DNA of 55,273 nucleotides from Mucilaginibacter flavus (lineage in GTDB: Bacteria > Bacteroidota > Bacteroidia > Sphingobacteriales > Sphingobacteriaceae): NCBI RefSeq assembly GCF_030409315.1, contig NZ_JAUFPS010000030.1, positions 1-55,273 of the forward strand. The letters are read 5' to 3'. The notes under the pieces are model-generated. The model was not told the DNA's origin. It was given only the letters and a program-made list of their open reading frames with translations, and did no database searches. This document shows, one piece after another, positions 9,206-18,137 of the stretch. Within the stretch, counting starts at the first letter, position 1. Every line of letters begins with the position of its first letter. Both the position numbers and the translations under genes were made by a program.

Positions 9206-9749
9206 AGATCTTACCTGGAAATTACTATCATCATCATACATCCATAAAGGCCCCTGGGCAACCCTGCGCGTTGACGTTTGCGAAATGCCCGATGGCAGAA
9301 TAGTTGACGATTATTATGTATTAGAATACGGCAACTGGGTTAATGCGGTTGCTGTAACCGAAGACAATAAAATACTCATGGTAAAACAATACCGCCATGC
9401 AGCCGGCATTATCTCGCTCGAAATTCCGGGCGGCGTTGTTGATGCCGGGGAAGAACCAGTTGAAGCTATCCGACGCGAACTATTAGAAGAAACCGGCTAC
9501 CAGTTTGATGAATTTGAATTGATCTGCACTGTTTACGGCAACCCATCAACCGCCAATAATAAAACATTTACTTATTTCACTAAAGGCGGCAAAAAAGTGC
9601 AAGGCCAGGAACTTGATGCCCACGAGGAACTTGTTGTTGAAGAATACAGCATTGAGGAGATAAAACAGCTATTGCTTGATAACCAGATAAAACAAGCCAT
9701 GCATTGCTCTGGCTTATTTTATGGGATGCTGAAGCTCGGGGTATTTTAA
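9198..9749 (+). CDS. Nudix hydrolase, ADP-ribose pyrophosphatase-like
   Basis: A 183-residue Nudix hydrolase. The complete Nudix box (G-x5-E-x7-RE-L-L-EE-x-G) runs from GVVDAGEEP to EETGY. Upstream NAVAVTEDNKILMVKQYRHAAG is typical of ADP-sugar pyrophosphatases (NudF/ADPRase group), which hydrolyse nucleoside-diphosphate sugars with Mg2+ held by the box glutamates. The start at 9198 avoids a long overlap with the preceding gene. Exact substrate is inferred from family. Confidence 0.9.
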   Translation: MSKDLTWKLLSSSYIHKGPWATLRVDVCEMPDGRIVDDYYVLEYGNWVNAVAVTEDNKILMVKQYRHAAGIISLEIPGGVVDAGEEPVEAIRRELLEETGYQFDEFELICTVYGNPSTANNKTFTYFTKGGKKVQGQELDAHEELVVEEYSIEEIKQLLLDNQIKQAMHCSGLFYGMLKLGVF

Positions 9750-10208
9750 TTACTCCGGGCAATTACCCTTGCGGCGGGTATCCACAATATAAATGATCTT
9801 CCAGCCGGCAGGGGTGCGCATCAGGGTAAAAACATCTACGCCACAATGGCTAAACGTTTTGCCCAAATAAAATTTATAGGGAGTCCATACGCTGGCCAGG
9901 TCGCCATCAATTTTGATATCGTTAAAGGTGATCTGCTCGTCCCACATTTCTTTGTGTGGGGTGCCAACGGCTTTTATAAAATCATTGGGGTTATCAATAT
10001 CCAAGGCTACGGTACCATCCTTTTTGTTGGCCACTCCTTCAAAAACAATGTTTTTATGAAAGGTTGATCGCAACATGGTGCTATCACCTTTGCGCATGGC
10101 ATCAAACATGATGTTGATGGTTTGCTTCACAGCATCTTTATCGGTTTGCTGGGCAAAGGTTTTGAATGATGCAAACAGGATACAGGCAAATAAGATTATC
10201 TTTTTCAT
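9750..10208 (-). CDS. Secreted NTF2/SnoaL-like (DUF4440-type) protein
   Basis: A 152-residue protein with a clear signal peptide ending at FAQQT (~residue 20). The mature part resembles the NTF2-like cone fold: DAVKQTINIMFDAMRKGDSTMLRSTF, then IKIDGDLASVWTPYKFYLG and CGVDVFTLMRTPAGWKIIYIVDTRR. Such periplasmic proteins are usually of unknown ligand specificity. It is convergent with the Nudix gene with no gap between stop codons. Confidence 0.8.
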   Translation of the reverse strand: MKKIILFACILFASFKTFAQQTDKDAVKQTINIMFDAMRKGDSTMLRSTFHKNIVFEGVANKKDGTVALDIDNPNDFIKAVGTPHKEMWDEQITFNDIKIDGDLASVWTPYKFYLGKTFSHCGVDVFTLMRTPAGWKIIYIVDTRRKGNCPE

Positions 10209-10303
10209 ACATACTAATTTCACGGATTTGGTCGAATTACACGAATTTTAAATGGCGGATATTTGATCTGATCTATTTTCCTTTAATTTAGTTAAATTTG
10301 TAC

Positions 10304-10498
10304 ATGCAGCCAATTGATTATAAAGAATATATCGAGATAAACCCGGAGGTTAGATTTGGCAAACCTGTTATTAAAGGTACGCGGATCTCCGTTTATGATG
10401 TTTTGCAATGGCTGGCATCGGGCTTAAGTCATGAAGAGATCATTAGCGATTTCCCCCAATTAAACAATCGGCAAATATTGGCTTGTTTAGCTTATTAA
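10304..10498 (+). pseudogene. Truncated DUF433 antitoxin, orphan
   Basis: A 64-residue DUF433 protein (EINPEVRFGKPVIKGTRISVYDV, then LSHEEIISDFPQLN), the small antitoxin normally paired with a PIN-like DUF5615/Mut7-C toxin. Family members usually continue about ten residues past CLAY; here a stop follows directly, and no toxin gene follows. Instead there is repeat DNA and a MITE. It may still fold, but as a toxin-antitoxin module this is a remnant. Confidence 0.65.
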
Positions 10499-10627
10499 AA
10501 AGCAGAGCCCTGTGCGAATCCCCTCTTGAGAGGGGCGGAGGGGTGTGTTTATCAAACAGGCATTTTAGCAAAGATAAACGCTAACACACCCCTGCCACCA
10601 CTTAGCCCCTGCGTGCGCCCTCTCAAG

Positions 10628-10849
10628 CTACTGTATGTACACATCTTTTACTTTTAACACATAAATAAAAAAAGTTGTCATTTCGAACGAGCCAGGGTGG
10701 GATCGTGCGCCGGAGGTGAGGAGAAATCTTCTAAAAGTGGACATTCGACTATCCAAATCGTATAAGATTTCTCCTCGCGCCCCACTTTTCCCTACCCTTG
10801 CTCGTTCGAAATGACATTTTTCTTTATTAAAAAAATGTGTACACAGTAG
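10628..10849. mobile_element. MITE, 222 bp, with 9-bp target-site duplication
   Basis: The left end is CTACTGTATGTACACAT; the right end is the inverted ATGTGTACACAGTAG (the left copy has an extra AT). The element is bounded on both sides by CCTCTCAAG (10619-10627 and 10850-10858). Inside, GTCATTTCGAACGAG and CTCGTTCGAAATGAC, and GAGAAATCTT and AAGATTTCTC, are inverted pairs, so the whole element can fold into one long hairpin. No coding capacity. A 9-bp duplication points to an IS4- or IS1-type transposase acting in trans (inference). Confidence 0.8.
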
Positions 10850-10872
10850 CCTCTCAAGATGTTTTTTTAGTT

Positions 10873-11628
10873 TTAATGATTCTCTTCTTCGTCAACCTTA
10901 TCCATCACAACCTGCTCTTCAAACACCTGCCCCACGCCAAAATAGTTTTCAAGCTCTTTTAGCGTTGATGAATTGGTGGCGATATCTTTAATGATCATGC
11001 CTTTTTCCATCAGCAGAATGCGGTCGCACACATCGGTGATGTGGTTAAGATCGTGACTGGATACAATAGTGGTTACGCCTTTGGTTTTATTTGCCTCCTT
11101 CAGCATGTTCTTCAACCTGAATTGTGTGCTCGGGTCAATATTGGCGAAAGGTTCATCCAGCATCAACAGTTGCGGATTTTGCAGCATACAGGAGGCCACG
11201 CCTACCTTACACTGGTTTCCTTTGGATAGATCGCGAATGTATTTTCCTTTTTTAAGGATCTCATCGTTAAAAAAATCGGCCAGTTTTAGCAGCGCTTCAT
11301 CAACGGTGGCTTTACTTTGCTGGTGCAAACCACCAATAAAATACAGGTACTCTTCGGGGGTAAGGTAATCAATCAAAAAGCCTTCATCCAGGTAAGATGC
11401 TGTGTAGGTTTTCCAGTTTTCATTACCGGCTGCTACTTCGCCATTGGATAATACCTCGCCGGTGTCGGGGCGAATCAAATCCAAAATCATCCGGAACAGG
11501 GTTGTTTTGCCCGCGCCGTTATTGCCTACCAGGCCAACGCTTTCGCCTTTAGATATGCTTAGCTGTGGTACATTCACTACGGTAACGCCGCTATATATTT
11601 TTTTAAGATTTTTTATTTCTATCATCAT
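10873..11628 (-). CDS. ABC transporter ATP-binding protein
   Basis: A 251-residue ATPase subunit. Walker A GNNGAGKTT is near residue 37, the signature is LSKGNQCK, Walker B LLMLDEPFANIDP, and the H-loop is in SSHDLNHITDVCDRI. It powers the DUF5687 permease encoded immediately upstream (one-base gap). The pair resembles antibiotic/lipid exporters of the ABC-2 class; substrate unknown. The start could be either of two adjacent ATG codons. The C-terminal ~25 residues are acidic. Confidence 0.92.
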   Translation of the reverse strand: MMIEIKNLKKIYSGVTVVNVPQLSISKGESVGLVGNNGAGKTTLFRMILDLIRPDTGEVLSNGEVAAGNENWKTYTASYLDEGFLIDYLTPEEYLYFIGGLHQQSKATVDEALLKLADFFNDEILKKGKYIRDLSKGNQCKVGVASCMLQNPQLLMLDEPFANIDPSTQFRLKNMLKEANKTKGVTTIVSSHDLNHITDVCDRILLMEKGMIIKDIATNSSTLKELENYFGVGQVFEEQVVMDKVDEEENH

Positions 11629-11629
11629 C

Positions 11630-13105
11630 TTATTTATTTCTGAAGCCTTCGGCTATTTGATATCGTTTGGTATAATAATCGGCCTCTAACACTTTAATCC
11701 AGTAATTACGGGTTAAAATCCCGGTAATCCCAACAAGAGCGACCAAAGCCAGGCCAATATCGGCATGTTTCAATAACGCGAACGGACCATAAATAATAAA
11801 GGGCGTAATGATCAACGGCAATGATAATATCCATTGCGTAGCGCCTACACCTTCCCAATTAAAGGCCGCCCCTTTTGAAAGATCGAGCCTTTTAAAATTA
11901 CGATTGGCAAAATAAAGTACCATGGTGGTGTTTACGCCGATGTTCCACACATACATCACAAAATGGATCATCACTACCCGCCATCCAAAATAAACATAAG
12001 GCGTAGTGAGGATAAAAAACACGGTTGATATGCCGGTAAACAACAGATACTTGGCTTTAATAAAATCGCTGAAGTTAATTTTACTTACCAGTAAGCCATC
12101 AAAATGCGTGGCCTGCCAGCCAAACATAAACTGCCCGTAGTTTATGATAAAAATACCCGTCATAAACATGCCTACAAAAACCTTGTAACCTTCGCCATAA
12201 TGCGGGTTGGGGTAAAATATCAATCCGTAAAACATAAAAAACAGGCCCATCACCAATGCGCTGCGGGAGCGTTTGTTACGCAACACCAGTTTAATTTCGT
12301 TAGCCGCTAAATCGCCAACGCTGCCAAAACGGGACAGGAACGGGATATCAGTACTGCTTTTATAGGAACTTGCCTTGTGCGCTGTAAGATCTTCAAGATA
12401 CAGGTTCTGTTTCAGGTAGATAAAATTCAAATAATACATTCCAACAGCAATTATTACCGGTAGGAATGCCAGGGCAGGCATAATAAGTAGCCTCCCAAAG
12501 AAAGCGTATGAAATATTCTGTAATGATATAATATGCCATAAAAAATCGCTGGCTATGGCCAAAATCAAAACGGCCGCCGATACCAGGAACACCCAACCAT
12601 TGATATTTGAGCGCCTTTTAAGATATAAGGCCAGGTAATTATTAAATACCGTGAACCCAGCTATGGCTATAATAAATGCAAGTGTTACAACAGTACCAGA
12701 ATCTGGCGCTAATACTTTAAAAATAAAAGGCAAAAACAGTACAAAGGGCCACAAGTTAAATACCGATAAAGTAGCGGTGAGCGCCAGGTACCTAACCAGG
12801 AAGTTTCTTTTGATAGGCAAATGCAAATAGGGTTGCACTCTAAGCGTAGGGAGCTCCTGAAACTGTAGGCGCATAAGCAAATCGAACAAAAAATAAATGA
12901 GGATTATGCCACAAAATGGGATGATCAATTCCTCGTTAGGAAACGCGTGTTCCAGTATTTTATCTAAAAAGAACCCGGCGACAAGCACGTTCAACAGCAG
13001 ATAAAGGATCAGTATGCCCATCACCACACGTATGGCAATGCTTTTACCTGTATTTTTTGATCGCCAAAAGGCTTTTAATTCATGACTGATAAAGGAAAAA
13101 ACCAT
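11630..13105 (-). CDS. DUF5687 family ABC-2-type permease
   Basis: A 491-residue integral membrane protein with about 10-12 hydrophobic segments. The N-terminal AFWRSKNTGKSIAIRVVMGILILYLL and the LQFQELPTLRVQPYLHLPIKR motif are characteristic of the DUF5687 family, found mainly in Bacteroidota and paired with an ABC ATPase, as here. First gene of a two-gene operon. Transport direction is probably export; substrate not predictable. Confidence 0.88.
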   Translation of the reverse strand: MVFSFISHELKAFWRSKNTGKSIAIRVVMGILILYLLLNVLVAGFFLDKILEHAFPNEELIIPFCGIILIYFLFDLLMRLQFQELPTLRVQPYLHLPIKRNFLVRYLALTATLSVFNLWPFVLFLPFIFKVLAPDSGTVVTLAFIIAIAGFTVFNNYLALYLKRRSNINGWVFLVSAAVLILAIASDFLWHIISLQNISYAFFGRLLIMPALAFLPVIIAVGMYYLNFIYLKQNLYLEDLTAHKASSYKSSTDIPFLSRFGSVGDLAANEIKLVLRNKRSRSALVMGLFFMFYGLIFYPNPHYGEGYKVFVGMFMTGIFIINYGQFMFGWQATHFDGLLVSKINFSDFIKAKYLLFTGISTVFFILTTPYVYFGWRVVMIHFVMYVWNIGVNTTMVLYFANRNFKRLDLSKGAAFNWEGVGATQWILSLPLIITPFIIYGPFALLKHADIGLALVALVGITGILTRNYWIKVLEADYYTKRYQIAEGFRNK

Positions 13106-13339
13106 AGCGAAATAGAATCAAGAGATAAGAATCAAGAGTTAAGACAAAAACTTAAACGCGTTGCATGTTGCATTAACGACCGAAAGACAAGATAGAATTT
13201 AAAGTGGCTAAATCCCCGTGTCACCTCAAGAATATTTATCCAATCGCCAAAATCAAAAGCTTCTATCTTGACTCTAATATCTTGTTTTTTTTCCCCGCTC
13301 CCCTCTTGATTCTTGACTCTAATTTCTTGACTCTTCCCC
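13106..13339. repeat. Themed inverted repeat (TTGATTCTTGACTCTAA type)
   Basis: The left arm has variations of AATCAAGAGTTAAGA; the right arm has TCTTGATTCTTGACTCTAA and relatives. The same word recurs at about 25934-25972 downstream of rsmA. No gene found. Confidence 0.55.
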
Positions 13340-14620
13340 TCAATACCCATACCTATCGCCCCAAAGTTTCTTTAACTTCTCTTTTGATTCGTTTTCTTTG
13401 GGATTGTTACCGGGTTGGTAAATTTTAGCGCCTTTAATGGCGTCGGGCAAAAAGTCAAGGTCGGCAAAGTTGCCTTCGTAGCTGTGGGCATATTTATAAT
13501 CTTTACCATAGCCAATGTTTTTCATGAATTTGGTTGGCGCGTTGCGCAGGTGCAGGGGTACGGGTAAATCGCCGGTTTGTTTTACCAGGGCGATGGCGGT
13601 GCTTATGGCCGTAGTGGCCGAATTACTTTTGGCCGATGTTGCCAGGTAGATAGCTGTTTGCGACAAGATCAATTGCGATTCGGGCATGCCTATTTTATTC
13701 ACCGCTTCAAAACAACTTTGCGCCAGTAAAAGTGCGTTGGGATTGGCGTTCCCGATATCTTCAGAAGCCAGGATGAGCATACGACGGGCAATAAACAACG
13801 GATCTTCGCCCCCAACTATCATCCGCGCCAGCCAATATACCGCGCCGTTTGGGTCACTCCCCCGCATCGATTTTATAAAAGCCGAAATAATATCATAATG
13901 CTGCTCACCGGTTTTATCATACAGGGCCATGTTTTGCTGCACATGCTCCAGCACTACCTCGTCTGTTAGTACAACTTCGGGGCTATCAAAAGCATTTACC
14001 AGCAGTTCAAATATATTGAGCAATTTGCGGGCGTCGCCACCAGATAAACGTAATAAAGCTTCATGATCTTTAATGGTGATGTTCTTTTCCTTCAACACCA
14101 CATCTTCTTTCATCGCCTTATCCAGCAATTCTAAAAGATCAGCTTCTTCTAATGATTTCAAAATATAAACCTGGCATCGCGATAGCAAAGCCGAGATCAC
14201 TTCGAAAGATGGATTTTCGGTAGTAGCGCCAATCAGCGTAACTATCCCACGCTCTACCGCGCCCAACAAGGAGTCTTGCTGCGATTTGGAGAAACGATGA
14301 ATCTCGTCAATAAATAATATCGGCAATACCTGTCCCATTTCTTTTAACTGCGAGGCCTTTTCTATCACCTCCCGCACATCTTTAACACCAGAGTTAATGG
14401 CACTCAGCGCAAAAAACGGACGGTATAAAGATTGCGAAATAATATAAGCCAAGGTAGTTTTCCCAACACCGGGAGGCCCCCAAAACAACATGGACGGCAG
14501 CGAACCAGATTCGATAGCCTTACGCAGCACGGCACCCGGACCAACCAGGTGTTTTTGCCCCACATAATCATCAAGCGATTTTGGTCGCATCCGTTCGGCT
14601 AATGGAGGGAGATTGGTCAT
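13340..14620 (-). CDS. rarA: Replication-associated recombination protein A (AAA+ ATPase)
   Basis: A 426-residue RarA/MgsA protein that acts at stalled replication forks. Walker A GPPGVGKT is at residues 48-55, Walker B is FIDEIHRF near residue 107, and sensor 1 is GATTENPSFE. The C-terminal part (IVGGEDPLFIARRMLILASEDIGNA, then LPVPLHLRNAPTKFMKNIGYGKDYKY) is the RarA tetramerisation domain. Full length. Its upstream region is an AGATGTGCAGAT-type repeat rather than a recognisable promoter. Confidence 0.96.
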   Translation of the reverse strand: MTNLPPLAERMRPKSLDDYVGQKHLVGPGAVLRKAIESGSLPSMLFWGPPGVGKTTLAYIISQSLYRPFFALSAINSGVKDVREVIEKASQLKEMGQVLPILFIDEIHRFSKSQQDSLLGAVERGIVTLIGATTENPSFEVISALLSRCQVYILKSLEEADLLELLDKAMKEDVVLKEKNITIKDHEALLRLSGGDARKLLNIFELLVNAFDSPEVVLTDEVVLEHVQQNMALYDKTGEQHYDIISAFIKSMRGSDPNGAVYWLARMIVGGEDPLFIARRMLILASEDIGNANPNALLLAQSCFEAVNKIGMPESQLILSQTAIYLATSAKSNSATTAISTAIALVKQTGDLPVPLHLRNAPTKFMKNIGYGKDYKYAHSYEGNFADLDFLPDAIKGAKIYQPGNNPKENESKEKLKKLWGDRYGY

Positions 14621-14623
14621 ATT

Positions 14624-14939
14624 TAGATGTGCAAATTATTATAGATGTGCAGATTTCAGATGTGCAGATATGCAGATGATGAGCTGCAAATTTTCAATAT
14701 GCAGATTTCAAATGTGCAGATATGCAAATTTAAAGCGATTGATGTAAAATTCAAATGTGCGAATTACTGCATTATAAACAAAGCCCCGCCGTTTATAAAC
14801 GACAGGGCTTCTTTAAAGTTTTTATTAATTCAGATCATCAAAAAATCATCTGAACCTATTCAATCATCTGAACCTATTCAATCATCTGCACATCTGAAAT
14901 CTGCATATCTGCACATTCAATTTTTCATCTGCACATCTA
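14624..14939. repeat. Themed inverted repeat (AGATGTGCAGAT type), rarA-tatC spacer
   Basis: Left arm (about 14624-14765): AGATGTGCAGATTTC and AGATATGCAGATG variants. Right arm (about 14827-14939): the reverse complement, ATCTGCACATCTGAAATC. The arms could form a long imperfect hairpin with a terminator at its centre. The same word fills three other spacers (17.2, 17.9-18.1 and 38.8 kb). No gene found in this 319-base stretch. Confidence 0.75.
14781..14810 (-). terminator. Probable terminator after tatC
   Basis: AAGCCC and GGGCTT arms enclose an inner CGTTTATAAACG palindrome. Read on the minus strand it ends GGGCTTTGTTT. It sits in the middle of the repeat-filled rarA-tatC spacer. Confidence 0.6.
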
Positions 14940-15806
14940 CTATGCGAGTCCTTCCGCCTGCGCGCGTTTGAGTTTTCGTTTTTCAACTACGGCCGATACC
15001 ACAATTCCTACTTCATATAAAACAAACAGCGGGATACTTACAATGGTCATGGTAAGCATATCTGGTGTTGGTGTAACTACCGCGGCGATGATCAGGATAA
15101 TTACAATGGCGTAACGCCTGGTTTCACGCATAAATTTGGCGGTAAGGATGCCCAGGTTTGATAATACATAAACCAAAATCGGCAACTCAAATACCACACC
15201 GGTAGCAAGGGTTAAAGTTGCTACAGATGAGATGTATGAATCAATATCGAATAAATTCTGGATTGATGAGCTTACCGTATAGCTTGATAAGAAATTAACA
15301 GATTCGGGCGTAATTACATAGTAGCCAAACAATACACCCAAAAGGAACAAGCCTGTAGCATACACCACAAAACCTGATGCCGCTTTACGTTCCTTTTCGT
15401 GCAAGGCCGGGCGAATAAAGCGCCATAGCTCAAACAGTAAATAAGGGAAACCTAAGGTGATACCTATTAATAACGATGAGTTGATCTGTAAAGTAAACTG
15501 ACCAGCCATTTCGGTATTGATCAAATGGATGTTGATCTTATCAATACAAAAGCCGGGACGTTTCAAGGCGTCGCCCAAGGCGCAAAGCATCCTGTATGTC
15601 CAGAATGTTGGCTTGCTTGGGCCCATGATAACGGTATCAAAAATCCAATCGTAAAAGTAAAACACAACGCCGGTAATTACCACAATGGCTATCGACGATC
15701 TTACCAAATGCCATCTTAAGGCCTCAAGATGGTCAAAGAAAGACATTTCTGCCTCCATCGTTTTACCTTTATCTTTTATGGCTTTTACTAATTTATTATC
15801 GCTCAT
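14940..15806 (-). CDS. tatC: Sec-independent protein translocase TatC
   Basis: A 288-residue TatC, the multispanning receptor of the twin-arginine translocon in the inner membrane. The conserved MSFFDHLEALRWHLVRSSIAI is near residues 20-40, six hydrophobic segments follow, and the family sequence FELPILVYVLSNLGI is present in the second half. No tatA/tatB gene is nearby, which is common in Bacteroidota. It lies downstream of accC on the same strand. Confidence 0.96.
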   Translation of the reverse strand: MSDNKLVKAIKDKGKTMEAEMSFFDHLEALRWHLVRSSIAIVVITGVVFYFYDWIFDTVIMGPSKPTFWTYRMLCALGDALKRPGFCIDKINIHLINTEMAGQFTLQINSSLLIGITLGFPYLLFELWRFIRPALHEKERKAASGFVVYATGLFLLGVLFGYYVITPESVNFLSSYTVSSSIQNLFDIDSYISSVATLTLATGVVFELPILVYVLSNLGILTAKFMRETRRYAIVIILIIAAVVTPTPDMLTMTIVSIPLFVLYEVGIVVSAVVEKRKLKRAQAEGLA

Positions 15807-15882
15807 TGTGTGTTTAGATACCGCTGTATAAACGCTATTGTGCTAAGTACGTTAAATTGTATGAAGTTAGTTTGAATTTATT

Positions 15883-17217
15883 TTACATTTCAAACGTATC
15901 CATAAACTTGGTGGTAAAATTACCAGCCCTGAAATTTGGATCTTTCAACAATTTTAAGTGGAATGGTATAGTGGTTTTTACACCCTCAATCACAAACTCG
16001 CTCAGGGCGCGTTCCATGGTGCTTAAAGCTTCATCGCGGGTTTGAGCCACGCAAATTACTTTGGCAATCATCGAATCGTAGTTTGGCGGTATTACATAGC
16101 CAGTGTAAACATGGGTATCAATACGCACACCATGACCACCCGGTGAGTGGAAGTTGGTTATTTTACCTGGTGAAGGGCGGAACTGGTTAAGCGGATCTTC
16201 GGCATTGATACGGCACTCAATGGCATGCATGGTTGGCTCGTAATTTTTACCAGAGATGGGGATACCGGCGGCAACTTTAATTTGTTCTTTAATCAAATCA
16301 AAATTGATTACCTCTTCGGTAACCGGGTGCTCTACCTGGATACGGGTATTCATCTCCATAAAGTAGAAGTTGCGGTCTTTATCAACCAAAAACTCTACGG
16401 TACCGGCACCTTCGTATTTAACGGCTTTGGCTCCTTTAATAGCTGCTTCACCCATTTTTTTACGCAGTTTTTCGGTCATAAAGGGCGATGGTGATTCTTC
16501 AACCAGCTTCTGATGACGGCGTTGAATAGAGCAATCACGTTCTGAAAGGTGACAAACTTTACCATACTGATCACCTACTACCTGAATTTCGATGTGGCGT
16601 GGGTCCTGAACATATTTTTCAAGGTACAAACCATCGTTCCCAAAGGCAGCACCAGACTCGGCACGGGCCGAATCCCAGGCGTTTTCAAACTCTTCGTCTT
16701 TCCAAACAATACGCATCCCACGGCCACCACCACCGGCAGTAGCTTTTAATATTACAGGATAACCTATTTTGTTGGCGATAGCGATGCCGCTTTTTACATC
16801 AGATAACAAACCTTCAGAACCAGGCACAATAGGTACACCGGCCTTTTTCATGGTATCTTTAGCCGATGCCTTATCCCCCATCGAGTTGATCTGATCGGCA
16901 GTGGCACCAATAAATTTAATTCCGTACTCGGCACAAATAGCAGAGAATTTAGCATTCTCTGATAAAAAGCCATAACCCGGGTGGATCGCGTCGGCGTTGG
17001 TTAATTCGGCAGCCGAAATGATATTAGGAATATTTAAGTAAGAATCGCGGCTTGGCGGCGGACCAATACAAACAGCCTCATCAGCAAAACGTACATGAAG
17101 GCTATCGCGGTCGGCAGTTGAATATACAGCTACGGTTTTAATACCCATCTCTTTACAGGTACGGATAATTCGCAAGGCAATCTCGCCCCGGTTAGCTATT
17201 AATATTTTTTTAAACAT
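15883..17217 (-). CDS. accC: Acetyl-CoA carboxylase, biotin carboxylase subunit
   Basis: A 444-residue biotin carboxylase that carboxylates BCCP-biotin with ATP and bicarbonate, the first step of fatty-acid synthesis. N-terminal domain [23 protein letters not shown]-grasp glycine loop [26 protein letters not shown], and catalytic [14 protein letters not shown] are all present. Full length. Cotranscribed with accB and the fabH-plsX-rpmF block upstream, although repeat-filled spacers intervene. Confidence 0.97.
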   Translation of the reverse strand: MFKKILIANRGEIALRIIRTCKEMGIKTVAVYSTADRDSLHVRFADEAVCIGPPPSRDSYLNIPNIISAAELTNADAIHPGYGFLSENAKFSAICAEYGIKFIGATADQINSMGDKASAKDTMKKAGVPIVPGSEGLLSDVKSGIAIANKIGYPVILKATAGGGGRGMRIVWKDEEFENAWDSARAESGAAFGNDGLYLEKYVQDPRHIEIQVVGDQYGKVCHLSERDCSIQRRHQKLVEESPSPFMTEKLRKKMGEAAIKGAKAVKYEGAGTVEFLVDKDRNFYFMEMNTRIQVEHPVTEEVINFDLIKEQIKVAAGIPISGKNYEPTMHAIECRINAEDPLNQFRPSPGKITNFHSPGGHGVRIDTHVYTGYVIPPNYDSMIAKVICVAQTRDEALSTMERALSEFVIEGVKTTIPFHLKLLKDPNFRAGNFTTKFMDTFEM

Positions 17218-17220
17218 GAT

Positions 17221-17356
17221 TTCTTAGATGTGCAGATTGCAAATGTGCAAATATGCAGATGAAAAATATTAACGATTGATGTTTTGATGCGTAAACTACA
17301 AATGTGCAAACGAATTAATATCATTTGCACATCTGAAATCTGCACATCTGCACATC
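17221..17356. repeat. Themed inverted repeat (AGATGTGCAGAT type), accC-accB spacer
   Basis: AGATGTGCAGATTGCAAATG on the accC side and ATTTGCACATCTGAAATC plus TGCACATCTGCACATC on the accB side are inverted relatives of one another. It lies between two genes that are normally adjacent in one operon. Confidence 0.7.
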
Positions 17357-17357
17357 G

Positions 17358-17834
17358 TTATACTGGTTCTACTAAAAATAAAGGTTGGTCGTACTCTACA
17401 GGTGATGAATTATCAACCAGTACTTTAACTATGCGGCCAGAAACTTCTGATTCAATTTCGTTGAAAAGTTTCATGGCTTCAATGATACAAACCACACTGC
17501 CGGCTTTAATCTCGTCGCCAACGTTTACAAATAATGGTTTATCAGGACTTGATGAGCGGTAGAACGTACCGATCATTGGCGATTTGATAGTCAGATATTT
17601 TGATGTATCCGGAGCAGCAGGCGCGGCCGGGGTTACCGGTGCCGCGGCAACAGCAACAGGCGCAGCTGGTAATGCAGCCGGTGCAGTTTGAGCTGGGATG
17701 CTGGCATGAATAACCTGAGGTTGTGTCTCGTTGGTTTTTATCGTGATTTTAAAATCCTTTTGCTCAATTGACACTTCGTTTACGCCCGATTTCGACACAA
17801 AGCGAATAAGGTCCTGAATTTGTTTAATATCCAT
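17358..17834 (-). CDS. accB: Biotin carboxyl carrier protein of acetyl-CoA carboxylase
   Basis: A 158-residue BCCP. The N-terminal ~40 residues form the carboxylase-interacting part. A flexible Ala/Pro-rich linker (about residues 45-75) joins the C-terminal biotinyl domain. Lys122 in [10 protein letters not shown] is the biotinylation site, and the protruding-thumb context around [19 protein letters not shown] is intact. Works with AccC encoded next to it. Confidence 0.96.
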   Translation of the reverse strand: MDIKQIQDLIRFVSKSGVNEVSIEQKDFKITIKTNETQPQVIHASIPAQTAPAALPAAPVAVAAAPVTPAAPAAPDTSKYLTIKSPMIGTFYRSSSPDKPLFVNVGDEIKAGSVVCIIEAMKLFNEIESEVSGRIVKVLVDNSSPVEYDQPLFLVEPV

Positions 17835-17879
17835 AATTGGGATTAATTGGTTTGGGACAATTTTTATTATCTAAGTTAT

Positions 17880-18136
17880 TACAAATGTGCAGATTTCAGA
17901 TGTGCAAATGTGCAGATGTTTTTCACGTGCAAATTAACAATACTAAGATATGCAAAAGTGCTTTTAATTATTATACTTTACTTAGTGCAACAACTACCGC
18001 GTTTACACATTTTATATACCCAATGAATGATTAACATCGGGGTTCTTCAGATGTTTTAATTTTCGTCATTTGCACATTTGAAATCTGCATATCTGCACAT
18101 CTTAAATCTGCTCATTTGAAATTTACACATCTAAAA
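17880..18136. repeat. Themed inverted repeat (AGATGTGCAGAT type), accB-fabH spacer
   Basis: About 17880-17915 holds AATGTGCAGATTTCAGATG; about 18065-18136 holds the inverted form ATTTGAAATCTGCATATC and TGCACATC variants, ending just before the fabH stop. The region between them is ordinary AT-rich spacer. No gene found in 17835-18137. Confidence 0.7.
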
Positions 18137-18137
18137 A

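Noticed and set aside
13132..13350. Small open reading frames in the rarA-ABC spacer
   Set aside because: They are built from the TTGATTCTTGACTC repeat word.
14645..14971. Open reading frame of 108 codons on the plus strand
   Set aside because: It lies in the AGATGTGCAGAT repeat; its translation (MCRFQMCRYADDELQIF, repeated) is just the repeat word.
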